Shown here: positions 24,596 through 36,538 of the stretch, one piece after another | Layout of the letters: every line of letters starts with the position of its first letter | Numbering within the stretch: position 1 is the first letter of the stretch | Assembly (NCBI RefSeq): GCF_026914265.1 | Contig: NC_069136.1 | Coordinates: forward strand, 27,912,701-27,976,700 | Direction of reading: 5' to 3' | Source: Mya arenaria | Lineage: Eukaryota > Mollusca > Bivalvia > Myida > Myidae | Length of the DNA: 64,000 nt | Translations under genes and position numbers: made by a program | Notes under the pieces: generated by a model | What the model was told of the DNA's origin: nothing | Database searches by the model: none | The model's input: the letters and a program-made list of their open reading frames with translations, nothing else

Positions 24596-27500
24596 TTAAA
24601 TATCCGAAAAATTAAAACTGTATTTCAGGATTTCTTTTCGATATAGATCGACATGACTGATGAGTTTGCTTAGCGCAGCTACATCAGCAGTGGCATCGTG
24701 CTCATTATACCCAGTTCCAAGCAGGGAAAGTACAAGGTCAGCTTGCTTATTCGACTTTCCCGGATACATCTTTTGGAAAATTGGAAGGGAATCCACCAAT
24801 GTACAAACACATTTATAGAGTCTGTCCTCCATACCAATACTCTCGATGGCGGATTTCACAACACGAAAATCAAACCATCGACCGTTATGGGCTACCAAAG
24901 AGACATTAGAAAACCGTTCCAACCACTCACACAGTTTACCAATGGCTACTCTGATCCCGACTGCGTTCACCTTTTTGCCTTTAACTAACATTGTATCAGC
25001 ATTAGTCATTACAATGCCAGTTAGGCTCTTGGCTTCATTTGTTAAACTTTTTTTCGGTTTTACATAAATGCAAAACTTTAAACGAGACATTTTTTCCATG
25101 GCCGCTATTTGTGTAATGTGTGGCATATTGTCTTCATCATCAACTGAAACGAGATAAGTTTGTAATATCATTTTAGACAAACCGAAACATTTATTTCCTA
25201 AATAAGGAACTGTTTTGACAGATTTGGACTACCAAAGACACAAAAGGAAAATTTTCCAATCACGACCAATGTTAACCAATAGTTTCTCCAATCCCAACTG
25301 CTTCCATTCCTTTATGTTTGTATAGTCATTGTATTGATATTTATGCGAAAAGCTACAGAAACAAGCTCAGTAGCAAAACGTTGATAATTGTCATTAAAAT
25401 GTTAGTAAAGCTCATGGCGTCACCATAGGTCTTTTCAGCTTAACATAAGTGTTTAACTATGATCAAAACAGTACTTCCATGGCCGCTGTTTGTGTAATGT
25501 GTGGCATGATGACTCCATACTAAACTGATACGTGATCATTTTGTGATACGCTTTTTGACAGACTAAGGAATGTACGTAATAAAAATTAAAACGAACGATT
25601 AAAATTTAATTAACACGAAAACAAAACTAGCCAACATAAACACAAGATGTACACGCACAGCAGTATTCGAACACCTTACAAGGCTGTTTACAGAAAATGT
25701 ATATTTGCATTTCGGTAGCCTAGATCCATTCAAACCAAGATTCCGATTGATGTCTTCGGGTCACCTCTTGTGAAAACAAAACATTTAAGATGCCGTTTAG
25801 TATGATCTACCATGACTTTATCATATAAACTTCTCCATTTGCTTTGATTATTTGTCAAAAAATATCTTAATGGTATTGTTTCGAATTTAAATATTGTGTT
25901 TACATTTGCGCAGCATTTGAACAAGATCAACATCAAACTGGCTTTCAAGATGACAGCTAAAATGTACAATTATTCGAGATTCTTTCAAAATTGTAATGAC
26001 TTTATCATTTGTTCAGGAACCACCTTTCAAGGAACCAGTGCTTTTGCATATATTGAACAAGAAAACTGAAATAGTTTTTACAAAACAAGTTCGACCGTAT
26101 CAAAATCAAATGGGGTGAAAGATGTTACCCCAACTAAAACTAAACGATGTTTTCAACTAAGATTCGGTAAATGTTTATTATAGCAAACAATTGGCATTCC
26201 AATGGGTGCCAATTATGCGCCTTTACTTGTAGACCTCTTTTTATACTGCTATGAAAGTGAATATATGTTGAAATTATCTAGCCCTGGAGATTTCGCTATT
26301 GTTGATAAATTCAATAGCACTGTTAGATATATTGATGATATTCTAAGATTGGATAATCTGGTGTTTACAGATAATATTTAATCGATATACACTTCACAAT
26401 TGCAACTTCATAAACTTCACAAATCTAATACATCCGATTTAAAAGCATCTGCAACTCGAAGCAAAGGAAGATAATATTATATATTATATTTAGTATCATT
26501 CTTTATGATCAACGTGATGACTTTAATTTTAAAATAATGTATTACCATTCTTTAGATGGAGGTGTTCCTAGTTCACCATCATATGCGGTGTTTATTGCAC
26601 AGTGTTTTTTTACCTTTTTCGTTTTATCTTTATTAAGGATTGTTGGGATAAGAGTGAGGTTTGTGCACATAAACTGCTTTAAACCCCCAGTAAATTTACA
26701 TTTTACTGACCGTTCCAAGGCGGTACCTAACAATTCTTGATAAACATACCTATTTTTTATATATATAGTATGTATGCACTGTGCTGTTTGTGGACTTTTG
26801 TGCTGTTCTTCTATAGTTCTTGTTTGTGATTTTGTGTTATATGTCTTTGGCGTTTACCCTGTGCCATTAAACGGGTTTTATGTTTAAACTTTCGGCTACT
26901 GACCTTGTTTCTGTAGTTTTTCACATAAGTGTTATAACTCATTGAAATCATTTAATGATTCAGAAAAGATAAATGGATTTTAAAAGCTACATTTGCGTAA
27001 ATTGTTGTACCAGTTTATACATGTCTTTGAAATAATGGCATGTTCACAGAATTGAATATGAAATATAAGAGCATCAACTATTCGTAATAAGTAAGCCGAG
27101 CTATTGTTGTGAACACGGTCGCCTCATACTTAACACCACAATTAAGTAATATTGAAAACGCAATCAAAGGTGTTGAGATGGCAACAATAAGAAAGCAATA
27201 AATACAGCCAATAGGTTCATCATATATAGATCATTTAAAGCTGCACTCTCACAGATATACCATTTTTACAACTTTTTGCGTAAATATCTGCAAACCAATG
27301 ATTTAAAATTGCTGACAAAAAATCAGATCGTAGATTTTCATATTTCCGATCGAAAATGATGATTTTATGGCCTAAACCGTTGGTACCGGTTTAAGAAAAA
27401 TGTATAAAACATCAATTTTTGAACTTTAATACAAAAATCTGCGATCTAATTTTTGTCAGCAGTCTTATTTAATTTGTTTTCATGGATTTTCGCAAAAATT

Positions 27501-28570
27501 GTCTCTTTCCCAGACAAAAAAAGTTGTCAAAACGTTCAATCTGTGAGGGTGCAGCTTTAAGCATTGCTCTTTCTGTCCCGATTTTGCCTCAATCGGCCCC
27601 GTTCTCAAAGTATTGATGAATTATTTTTGTAGTTCATATCATTATCATTGATCTAAACGAACACTACAAGATTCCACCTGATTCTGTCACTAAGTGCCCA
27701 CGGCTTGAAAATCTTCACTAATCTCTTTTGGGTTTAAGAGGACCAGTAGAGGGAAGATCGTTATCACCTACTTGTTAAATGAAAACAATATCATTATATT
27801 AACTTCTGTAAAAATGTCATGGTCAATGCGAACATTTTAAAGAAATTCATCATACGGCATTTCTGGCAGTTTTATGGACGACACTTTGAATGTGGTGTTG
27901 TCCAAAATACTGTTTCAATACTTAAAAGGCAATTGTATATTTAATACAATATTATTTAAACAAACTTTGGCAAAGCATCAAAGCATATGGAAAGGTTCAT
28001 ACTAAAATAAATATTTGTGTACATTTGGCACCCATCTTGGACGACATTTTCAATATTAATTATCTGTTATTTATTTTTTGGTATTAGATAACACATTTTC
28101 TTCCGTTTAAAACTAACAATTTTAGCCGACTAAATGTCAAGGCTCATACACATAGTTCGCGAATACTGAAAATTTGTACCAAGTAGCGGACATCTTTTAC
28201 CAAAGTTCTTGTATGGAAGGCTACCAAAATATGGAAACACATTTTCTATATACCGTCATGCATGGTTTGCCCAAAAACGATCTAATAAAATATACACGTA
28301 ATACTGACTCAATCCTGTAGTTTCTAAATCGAAGGTTATGATAGTTGGATTATCATCCCCTGGCCGTGTCCGTTTTCGGTGCGTCTTTTTCCTTCGCTTT
28401 GGCTGGACTTCTTCGCAAGTGTCGTCCGTTTTAGGTTTTTCCTTTTCCTCTGTTTTAGTTGGACTATCACTCCCTAACCGCTTTCGTTTTTGGTCTGTCC
28501 TTTTCCTCTGTTTTGGTTGGGCTATCTCCTTAGCCTTGTCTGTATTGCTACAATTATCAACCAAATACAT
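24596..28570 (-). CDS. DEDDh 3'-5' exonuclease, copy 1 (two exons)
   Basis: Model: exon 1 at 28309-28570, exon 2 at 24596-25143, joined across a 3,165-bp intron with donor A/gtcagt and acceptor ctcgtttcag. The join gives 269 codons in frame, and the same splice sites give 269 in all three copies. Residues 1-79 are a Lys/Arg-rich tail built from two imperfect copies of a module ending GSDSPT and GDDNPT, probably nuclear-targeting. The exonuclease domain runs from about 78 to 255. ExoI is 'ITFDLETTGL' (D81, E83), ExoII 'VAHNGRWFDF' (D179), ExoIII 'NEHDATADV' (H236, D241), with 'ITGI'-type sequence near 130 as in DnaQ-like enzymes. All five DEDDh residues are present. By family it would remove nucleotides from 3' ends using two metal ions; the substrate is unknown. 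It resembles TREX/PolC-type and PML-associated exonuclease domains. An in-frame stop lies just upstream of the ATG, though a further 5' exon cannot be excluded. Confidence 0.8.
25255..25540 (-). pseudogene. Relic of a duplicated exonuclease exon 2 inside the intron
   Basis: Within the copy 1 intron, 25474-25510 repeats the start of exon 2 (catggccgct.tttgtgtaat), and 25262-25305 repeats the stretch encoding the VGIRVAIG region in degraded form, in the same order and strand as exon 2. The frame is broken. A shorter scrap of the same kind lies at about 42098-42135 in copy 2. This indicates an older tandem duplication of exon 2. Confidence 0.6.
27239..27556. mobile_element. 318-bp palindromic MITE with TTAA target duplication
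   Basis: Terminal inverted repeats agctgcactctcacagat and atctgtgagggtgcagct flank a largely palindromic interior. The element is bounded by ttaa at 27235-27238 and 27557-27560. Segments A2 and A3 have the uninterrupted site with a single ttaa (gatcacttaagt near 42865, gatcatttaagt near 54196). TTAA target duplication is the hallmark of piggyBac-type transposition. It inserted in the intron of exonuclease copy 1 after the duplication, or was lost precisely from the others. No coding capacity. Confidence 0.88.
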
Positions 28571-28875
28571 CAGTCATCATATTGTATTGAATGGTTGTCG
28601 GTGGTGAACCCATGGCCGCCAGAGATCATACAAATGCCTCTGATAACAGGGAAATACTCAGCCAACAGCTCATTGTGTCTATGAAAACAAGTACAGAAAA
28701 CAAGAAAACAAAAGGAGTATTGCTGCTTAGGCGCGTGTTGCCTCTACATATAAACATATACAAAACTGATCTTGTTTAAAAAAGAAAAAAGTTTGTGTTT
28801 GATATCAAACTATAAAGAAGTATTTACGGTTTTCTTAATATAAACATAAATCAAGTAACAAAGTTACAGTCAAAC

Positions 28876-29106
28876 TCAGATTATAATAATCCGGTCGGAA
28901 AGTCGGGAATTCCCAATTTTGAACTTTTGCTTATAGCACGCAGCTCTCTGTACATATCCCGCATTGCTATTGTACTCAAACCACTGAATGTCGTGTTGAT
29001 GCATACGTATCAATCTCTTGAACGAGTAGTTTTCTTTTCTAAATATATTATCAAAACTAATGTAGATACCTTTTAAGCCAGAAGATCTGGGCCTGAGATA
29101 AAACAA
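28876..29106 (-). other. Conserved open frame upstream of exonuclease exon 1 (A1)
   Basis: A 76-codon minus-strand frame beginning at an acceptor-like tttatctcag and containing 'IYISFDNIFRKENYSFKRL' occurs also at 44243-44497 and 55507-55740. It could be a 5' exon of the exonuclease or of a neighbouring gene. Against that, five of six differences between the A1 and A2 copies change an amino acid, and the A3 copy has a one-base deletion shifting the last quarter. It is probably unconstrained sequence. Confidence 0.25.
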
Positions 29107-29256
29107 CTATTACTGGTATGTTTCTAAAATCAAGGTTTCATGTCCAAGGGGTTTAAAATTGTCAAAGGAACAAAGCAAGGGGGAAATACTTTTCTCAATG
29201 CTACCATCTCTGTATGTAAAAAGTCCAAAGCATGCCCAACTAATGATGGTGCTAAC

Positions 29257-29258
<2 letters not shown>

Positions 29259-29290
<32 letters not shown>

Positions 29291-29291
29291 T

Positions 29292-29328
<37 letters not shown>

Positions 29329-29345
29329 TGATGATGAATGATGAT
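29259..29345. repeat. (GAT)n microsatellite at the A1 right edge
   Basis: About 85 bp of gat repeats with gtt and gaatgat interruptions. The A3 counterpart at 55888-55930 is shorter. The A2 counterpart is cut at 44657, where sequence switches to segment B3, so the tract marks a duplication breakpoint. Confidence 0.95.
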
Positions 29346-31343
29346 GACAAACCAGTTTCAAAAATAATGTTTTGACAATATTCAATCAGGCGGCGGTTTT
29401 GTCAAAAGGTTTGTCGAAGTGTTTGAAAAAAATAATATCAAACTCTGGTAAAATACCGAGAACGGGGCTCCGTAAGCGGCATAGGCTGCAATATTTTTTA
29501 TTTAAAATGGTAAAAAAATAATGAATTATCTTTGTATAAAGACTTTATTCGAAGCAAAATATTGCCTTCCGACGTAGCATGTATGACGTTATTTATCACG
29601 TGGTATACACATACTGTTAGTTGATTAATGAAAATCATATTTTTGTTTTATATAATGGCAGTTATTTCCGTTGCAGTTTAAACTAAATAAATGCGTTATA
29701 GAAATAACTATATTTTCAATATCTGCAGCAGTCAAAGCTAACCTCTGTCGGACAGTTGGACATGTCTGATATATTACCATTTGGACCGACGGAACTTCTA
29801 TTTTGGTCGATCATTTTGTTCGGTGCAAAATTACAGGTAGCGCCGTTTAATTTTCGGGAAATTTACTTTCAGTTTCTATATGATAGTTTTATATGTACAT
29901 GTATTAAGTTTAAGTTTAAACTAGTAAATCATGAGTATCATGAGTATTCAACATCTGTGAATCCCGATTTGTAAACTATGTTTTTATACCCGAAAATACT
30001 ATTAACGCTCCGGGATGTCGTACCTTTATGACTGACTCTCTGTCTTTTCTGATTAACGAGGTTGCATTTCTTTACTTTACTTTCGTTTTTACTATTGTGT
30101 TGATTTTGACTTGTTATCCTATTCGTTGAAATACATAACTTAATAGTGAATTCAAAGTTTAATCAGATGAGTAAGATCTACCTGCTCCAGGGTTTAACGA
30201 ACTGGAGAAGGACGATTTATATTTGTTTTTGAGGGAGACCAGGAAGAAAATTAAATGACTTTCAGGAAGAAGGAAGTTTTTGAAAAATTTCATTTTTTGC
30301 AGTCATGTTTAGGTTTGTTTTGATTCGAAAATTTGAATTATCTTACTTTTGAATATCTATTAAACAAACAAAACTACAAACAAATCGTATATTTGAACGA
30401 AGCTACTGATCGGCAAAATGTAGCTGAAACATATTCAATACTCAAAAAAGGAGCTTTTTATGTTCTAAACGTTCTTTCGTGCATCACGTATGAGCAAACA
30501 AACTCATATTGTAGTGTTTAAAACCTAACAAAGATTCAATAATAGGATTATCTTTTCTAAACTTTATTAGTTAACACTATTTGAAACAGTGCGAATAATA
30601 AAGCAGATGTTGATCTTAATATTTGCCACAATACAACTTGATTCCAAGCACACTCACTTAACCTGTATCTTCAACCACCCACACAGGGGAATCCCTATAC
30701 CCCATGCATCATTTGTTTCCAACTGTAGACTGACGACTGTGACTGTGGACATAGTATGAAATACGTTGACTTTTTTTATTTTTATATAACTATTATTTGC
30801 AATGGCTAAACGATATTTTTATACAAAATTTGTTTTTAAAAAAAACAAAAAACATACGTACGATTGTCTTCCGTCGGTATCACACATTTTTCTAGTATTT
30901 GATGTGAGTTTCCCAGCTCTTTGCACGTCCATCTTGCCCAATTGTTTACAAACTATGTATTCGAAGCGGATAAAATATAACAAGGAAGATAAAACTCAAG
31001 CGTAAACAACCTAAATGCAGTATTTTCCGATCGATATTTGAAAACAAGGATATGAAATAAATAACCCTAGCAAGCTCAAATATGAGTGTACAGTAGCATG
31101 ACTTGCATTTCAATTGTTTTATGAAAAGCAGTTTGATCTTAGATTTTTATTTGCTGATTGGTGTATTTGTAAACATCTGTTGAAAGCATGTATAAAAAAT
31201 GTAGAGTAGTACTGGAAATTTTAAAAGAGATTGTTATAAGCACATCTCCAGCGAATTTCAATCACCAGCTTTTAGAAAACGAAATGAAAACTATTTTTGT
31301 AGAATAAGACCTCCCTATGGATACAGATGAAACAGTGCAAATA

Positions 31344-31618
31344 CCTTTGGTTTGGGTCATCCGAGCCTACCTGCAAAAACGGCGCCGACCCTACCGTTTT
31401 TATAGTCAGTTTGTAAAATCAAGAATTATTTATTTTTATTTTTAATTTTAATTGTACATATATTTCAACATGAAGTATAAAACCTTTAACGCTTTATATA
31501 GAAGATAACTTTAACACCGTTCTTCAATGATAAAAATAGCTTTCTAATATTATAAAAGCCTAATAAAAAGCCTACTTACCTACCTGTTTTTGATAAGGAT
31601 ATAACCCGAACCAAACTT
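31344..31618. mobile_element. MITE-like element, G1 copy
   Basis: Inverted ends tttggtttgggtcatcc (left) and the complement of ggatataacccgaaccaaac (right) flank AT-rich sequence with aagcctacctacc-type motifs. The copy in G2 (57996-58270) is better preserved and shows longer ends. Presence in both G segments means insertion before that duplication. Confidence 0.6.
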
Positions 31619-31760
31619 GAATCTGGGATTGTTGAGGTCCGGATAGAATTATTGATGAGTTTTTGTATTACGGAAATAATATAATAACTCTTGTTTCACG
31701 AATCTGTTTTTTAGAAAAAGGATTTTTCCCTAAATGTGTTGGAGAAGGCTAGTTTAGACT

Positions 31761-31946
31761 TTATGCAAGAAAATAGGTGTAAGTGAAACTTAATATAATT
31801 TGATGAGAATGATTATGTTCAGTCGAAGCGCAAGGGGCATCTTTGGTACACATGCTTTTCATAACGTTTACACTGGGTAAATCGTCTGAATTAACTTCGT
31901 ACATATGAAAAAATAATAAGGTGAAATCAAGACGTTTGAGACACAC
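31761..31946 (-). pseudogene. Exon-like frame, G1 copy
   Basis: The minus strand contains 'DDLPSVNVMKSM' and 'APCASTEHNHS'. The G2 copy has 'DDLHRVNVMNNM' and 'PPCASAEHNHS' inside a longer 143-codon frame (58481-58912). The surrounding sequence is diverged, so this part looks relatively conserved. No known domain was recognised. Confidence 0.3.
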
Positions 31947-32669
31947 CTACGGAATGTATATATGTTTGGTATGATTGCTAACATTTAATCTTAAATAAGT
32001 CTAGATCTAGAATTAATTTAAAATTATATATCATGTATCCATAAAAAAAAACAATAAAACCTAGGAGTTCATATGTGATACTACTTATACATCTTTCAAA
32101 TAAACTGGTGGTTAATACTTATGTTCTTATATTCCAGTACAAATCTTTAATTATCAATTTAAATCAAACTTGTATCTATTTCCCCTTTTAAATACTTACA
32201 AATTATGCATAAGAACATTATAGACGGCGTTGCGTGCAGAATCAAGGAGCTGACAAAAGTCAACATTGACGTTGTTCTGAAATTGAAGTAGTAATGCCGA
32301 ATAAGTTCTCAATGCTTTTCCTGAAATAAATCAAAGTACCACAAAACAGACAAGAATAATAAAACAAATACAAAACATATAAAAAAGCCAATAAGAGGGA
32401 AACGGCTGTACAGTTACGTTATATGAAAGAGTATTAAGCAAATAAAACAGCTTTGGTTAAAGAAGCAATTATATGCGCCCAAATACTTCTCTCATCGTAT
32501 TTTATCATGAAGCTGCTTATAAATAGCTTTAAAACCAAAAGCAACGAAATATTAAAGGTTTGGTCTTATTATTTATTTAATTTATTTCTTATACAAAATG
32601 GTCACAGATTTTAAAATTGACCATACGTGCTTCTATGCTGAACGTATGTTCGAACTCCTGTTCCTTCAT

Positions 32670-32910
32670 CACTTTCTTTGAATTTCATGGCAGAGGATAT
32701 CAGAAGTAAGTTCATACAGACATTACAGAAAAAGGCTCTAAATTACAAATATGGTCAATGTAATATACGCTCTTCTAAAACCTTCAGAATAACAGAACTG
32801 TTAAGAAATGTCTGAAAATGTTGCGTATTTTGCATAACGGATGTAAATGTGTGCCTTGCACTACCCAGTATCAGACGGATTCCAAGGCATGCTTGTTTAA
32901 ACAAACATAA
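32670..32910 (-). pseudogene. Degenerate counterpart of the 63.2-kb frame
   Basis: The minus strand begins with 'ACLGIRLILGS' as does the G2 copy ('ACLGINLILGS'), but an insertion and a one-base shift lead to stops after about 40 codons. The G2 version at 63164-63400 is open to a proper stop. If this family was coding, the G1 copy is dead. Confidence 0.4.
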
Positions 32911-33109
32911 GCTTCACAGAGTAAGCAAAATAAACTGCAGATGCGGACACTCTAAATTGTCCGAACTTAAAACCTACCTGTATGATTCACTCTTGTACCC
33001 GTCTTTCTTACGTTCTTTCTGACAATGTATCTAGTTTTAATTGTTTGATTGAAGTGTTCCTAACAAACAAAATAAAACACCGTTTTTGTTATTTCTTATA
33101 TTCGTAGAC

Positions 33110-33200
33110 TTTCATGACAAATGATATAAAACTGTGGAAGAACGGTCACTTCCTAAACGTGCAATCGAGCAAATATAACAATAGTTCCCCGTAGACACAT
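33110..33200 (-). repeat. Recurrent block R4 (33.1 kb)
   Basis: A roughly 90-bp block bounded by gtctacgggg and gtctacgaatat on the minus strand, with 'gaagaacggtcacttcctaa' on the plus strand. Counterparts are at 3220-3290, 5985-6050 and 63600-63690, each about 250 bp to the left of an R1 block. Spacing is conserved, which argues that R4 and R1 belonged to one duplicated unit. Confidence 0.55.
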
Positions 33201-33369
33201 GTAACAAAAAGACAAAGTTAATTTTACACCCTGCTGCAAATAGTAATAATTAGCAGCGAAAACCTCTCTAAAATTACTGAGCGTTCCCAATGTGAGATGA
33301 CTTTATGAAATGAGAAATTAATGTAAGCTTTGATAGTTTAAAGGCTTATACCATTAATACAAAATCAAC

Positions 33370-33670
33370 CATAAAGCATATTTTTGACTGACGGGACCAT
33401 TTAAAAGGCAATGCAGTATTTAAGCATTTTACACCTCTTTGGCAGACAAATCGATTGTTCTGAACATGTCAGTTGAAATATCCGCTGTTCCTTACTAGAC
33501 ATTCAGCTACTCCACATCGCCGTAATTCGGTGCCCTTACTTGTTTCCGATTTCAATATTCAGTAGACAACCGTTGGAATCCAGATTGGGGAACTCATCAG
33601 TCATTGTTCTTCGTGAACGGTCCAGTGTCTCTCTCATTAGCATATAATGCAATGATGTCTGGTGAACGAA
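33370..33670 (-). repeat. Recurrent block R1, copy at 33.5 kb
   Basis: The most open copy of R1. On the minus strand an acceptor-like gattatag is followed by a frame with 'LHYMLMRETLDRSRRTM' and 'NGCLLNIEIGNK' ending at TAA. The TAA position is kept in the 3.6-, 6.4- and 16.2-kb copies. A second frame through the same stretch also ends at a shared stop, and substitutions between copies show no excess at third codon positions. Coding status is therefore undecided. Confidence 0.45.
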
Positions 33671-33974
33671 CTATAATCATGCTTTTTATTTGTATAATTT
33701 GCCTAGTATGTTAAATTAAAGTCTTAAGCATCAATATGTACATGAATGGAATGATACCATCTCCAGTCAAAACAAAATGGTCAATAATAAAATGCTTTAG
33801 ACTAAGTAAGTTTTAAGTACGAATCATATTTACACTGTGTTACTTATGATAAATATAGAATAAGTACATGTAAACTATGTAGTCAAAGTATATGAGAATA
33901 TGTAGACTACTTTTCACTATGTTCTCCAATACATAATGGCATACGTCAAAAATATAGAATAAGTTCAACTTGGC

Positions 33975-34120
33975 CTAACCTAAAGGTAGCACGCCCGTAA
34001 TAAAAAAACTCCACTTTAAACTCTTCAATTTTAATGCTTTAAACCTAGTATGTTATTAAGCAGAAGACTACAAATCTTATGAGGGTTTCAAGGTAGAGGT
34101 TCGGATCCATCCAGAAGCAC
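33975..34120 (+). repeat. Possible tRNA-derived SINE remnant
   Basis: Contains a B-box-like aggttcggatcc near 34098 and an A-box-like ggtagcacgcccgtaa near 33987, about 110 bp apart, with a weak anticodon-like hairpin (aagactacaaatctt). The T-arm stem does not pair well, so it is not a functional tRNA. This could be coincidence in AT-rich DNA. Confidence 0.2.
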
Positions 34121-36439
34121 AGACATTTTTGTTCTTTGTTTTCATTAGCCTTTATTTTATACAGAAGTTTGAATTGTTTTTGTATTAAAAAAGTAATTAA
34201 ATTCATTTCTACACATAAACTCTAGCTCTTTTGAAGATTTCATTACTTTCAGGCCCTGCTGAAATAGGTGGTTGGGAATTTCAAACTCTATTTTTTAAAT
34301 GATAAGGTAAAACATTTAGATTTTTTGGCAAAATGTTCCCAAAAAGTTAAAGTTAATTACTAATAAAGAACAAGTCATGAATATTTCTAGAATTAGTTGA
34401 TTTTTCTTTAAAACGTCCATGTTCAAGTTTGTATGCGGTCAAAACCGTATATCAAAATTGTCATACCATATTATTATTACCAAAATGTTGAGAAATAAAT
34501 GAAATAAGGGATTTTTCTATTCTCTCGGGTGATGTTGTTTTTATAAAAAAATCTGAAATCGGGGGTAGGGTAATTCAAGTTTAGATAAATTGTTATTTGA
34601 AGGTAAAAATCTATTAAGTTTTGATTTTGAATCCAGGAAATGACACATATTTTGATATTATCAAGCCGATCATAGTTTGAAATGATGCCCATTACGGTCG
34701 TACTACCTTAAATGGTTCACATCGGCAATGTGAAATTGTTATGTTTACACGCTAAATATAATGTCTACATAATTAGTGGAAGCATTTAAACTAAAAGAAA
34801 AAATAAGATAATATTTTAGATGATTCTTAAACAGCACTGTTTTTGATATATAAAAATATAAGATGATTTATTCATACTGTATTATAATAGCTGTGAACTG
34901 CGTTCTCTAGAATATATGTTTCTGTATGTATGATATGCCTATATGAATTAATGTCATGTGTTTTTGCTACAGTGTAAATGGCCAAAGCAAGTATGTCGAC
35001 AAACCAAAAAATTTTGAATATGGGTGACCACACGTGTATATAATTCATACAGAATACGTAAGACCTTCTCATCACCTTATAAGAGCAACAAAATTCATTC
35101 TTCCATCCAGTATTCATTTACGTTTTGAGTCCGGCTCAAACTTAAAACAAATGTTGTATTGTAAAAAAAATACAATTAGTCTGATTGGAAAACATATACT
35201 CAAAAAGTATGAGCCCAGTAGTTTTATTCCAATATATATGTTCACCTCCTATGCAACTCTCATGGGCCACATAAATACCTTTAACAGGAAAATAATCCCT
35301 GTAGCAAACCAAGGCGTGTGTTTAATTTTATCTTAACTTTAAACATGATCTTTTAGATAATTGAATGTTTCAATGTAAGATGTAATCAGCAATATATTTC
35401 AGTGACAACAGCTTTATATATCAGTGGCATAGCAAGGGGAACAATATTTACTTTTTGAGTTCAGGAGGTGTACTGGATTGCGTTAAAAAATATGTTTAAG
35501 AAGGATATACAATTATTGTTAACTGAAGATTCTTGGGAACACGCGCTGATAAGAAAGAGGGCTTTACTTTCGAAACATTGTAAATATCAAATTGAAAGCA
35601 TATAAATCATAAATTTATAACGATTTCACTTAAGTCACGTTCGTGATTGAAGACAATGGCATACCGATATGGATGTATTGTTTTAAGTAGTTCAATGCAT
35701 TTTGTAAAAGTGTAGTTCTTTGGAGAGTGTAGTTCAACGCGATTAACGAAAAGGTTGTTCTAACAATGCGAATAAAGAAAAAACTACGGTTTGGCTTTTG
35801 CTATCGCATCAGTGTTGTCGTCATGAAACTAAGCGTTTATTATATATATACGTATTTGTTTATGAAACATTGCAACACATTTTTTTGAAAATACTTCAAC
35901 TCTTAGCTTTACTCAAGTAGCCAACAGTTGCCCTGATTATGCGAATATCACAAAGAAAACAGCACACAATAATTGTTTATATGATATAACACCTCATTAT
36001 AATAATTAAACCAGTGTGCATTTCCACAGTAAACTTCGTTATAAGAACTAATAGTTACTATGAAATGAGCATTTTTTTACTGGTCAAAGATTTAAACTCT
36101 TTATTTAGAACAGCCGATGATTTGCGACCAAAAGTTTTTAAATGAAAGTACAAAACATGCATGTATTGTTCATTTAGTCGATATCATGTCGCTGTGAAGA
36201 CATTAGTATAAAGTATAAGTTTTTTTTTCATTTTGAATTATCACTTAACTATTATTGTATGTTATTGATTTTATCATTGTCAATGATGTTTTAGAGATTA
36301 ATAGTTTAGTTTATTCTTATGCAATTTAATGTACAAAAAGCCCTCATTGACAAAACTGTAGAACATATTGTTTGTTTCGGTTATCATTACTGGCTTTTTG
36401 CAAGTACATTGTCATTCTCTTGTGTTTGCAAGCTGTTAC

Positions 36440-36538
36440 CGATCCGTTGAGGTGTGGCGATGCCCCAATCCATCTGTCAAACATGCGACGGAACAGTAAG
36501 ATCTTTTCACACCTTGGACAGACAATCGATTCCATGCA
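36440..36538 (-). pseudogene. 99-nt exon-like block R3, copy at 36.5 kb
   Basis: On the minus strand a strong acceptor (tatttactcacag) precedes 99 open bases, followed by donor gtaacag. The frame contains 'SIVCPRCEKILLFRRMFDRW', with three cysteines spaced Cys-x5-Cys-x2-Cys. The copy at 17025-17123 has the same length and cysteines but a lost donor. The splice context makes this the best non-exonuclease exon candidate in the window. Partner exons and function are unknown. Confidence 0.4.

Larger units (their letters stand above)
22195..29360. repeat. Segmental duplication A1 (holds exonuclease copy 1)
   Basis: About 7.2 kb paralogous to A2 (39200-44657) and A3 (50250-55935). It contains, in plus-strand order, the SINE-like block, block R2, the 53-bp minisatellite, exonuclease exon 2, the intron, exon 1 and a (GAT)n tract. 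It differs from the other copies by a 318-bp MITE at 27239-27556, a doubled SINE-like block at 22555-22965 and extra intronic sequence including an exon-2 relic. Confidence 0.88.

Noticed and set aside
24698..25067. Plus-strand frames opposite exonuclease exon 2 (also at 41591, 52959 and 53107)
   Set aside because: Antisense shadows of exon 2, which carries the catalytic motifs.
28338..28607. Plus-strand frames opposite exonuclease exon 1 (also at 43810 and 55122)
   Set aside because: Antisense shadows of the real minus-strand exon; Lys/Arg-rich coding sequence reads as F/L/V/S on the other strand.
29756..29974. 72-codon frame nearly identical in G1 and G2 (56342-56560)
   Set aside because: Identity equals that of the flanking DNA, so it reflects recent duplication, not constraint; no domain is visible.
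33975..34120. Functional tRNA gene
   Set aside because: Only weak A- and B-box resemblance; acceptor and T stems do not pair.
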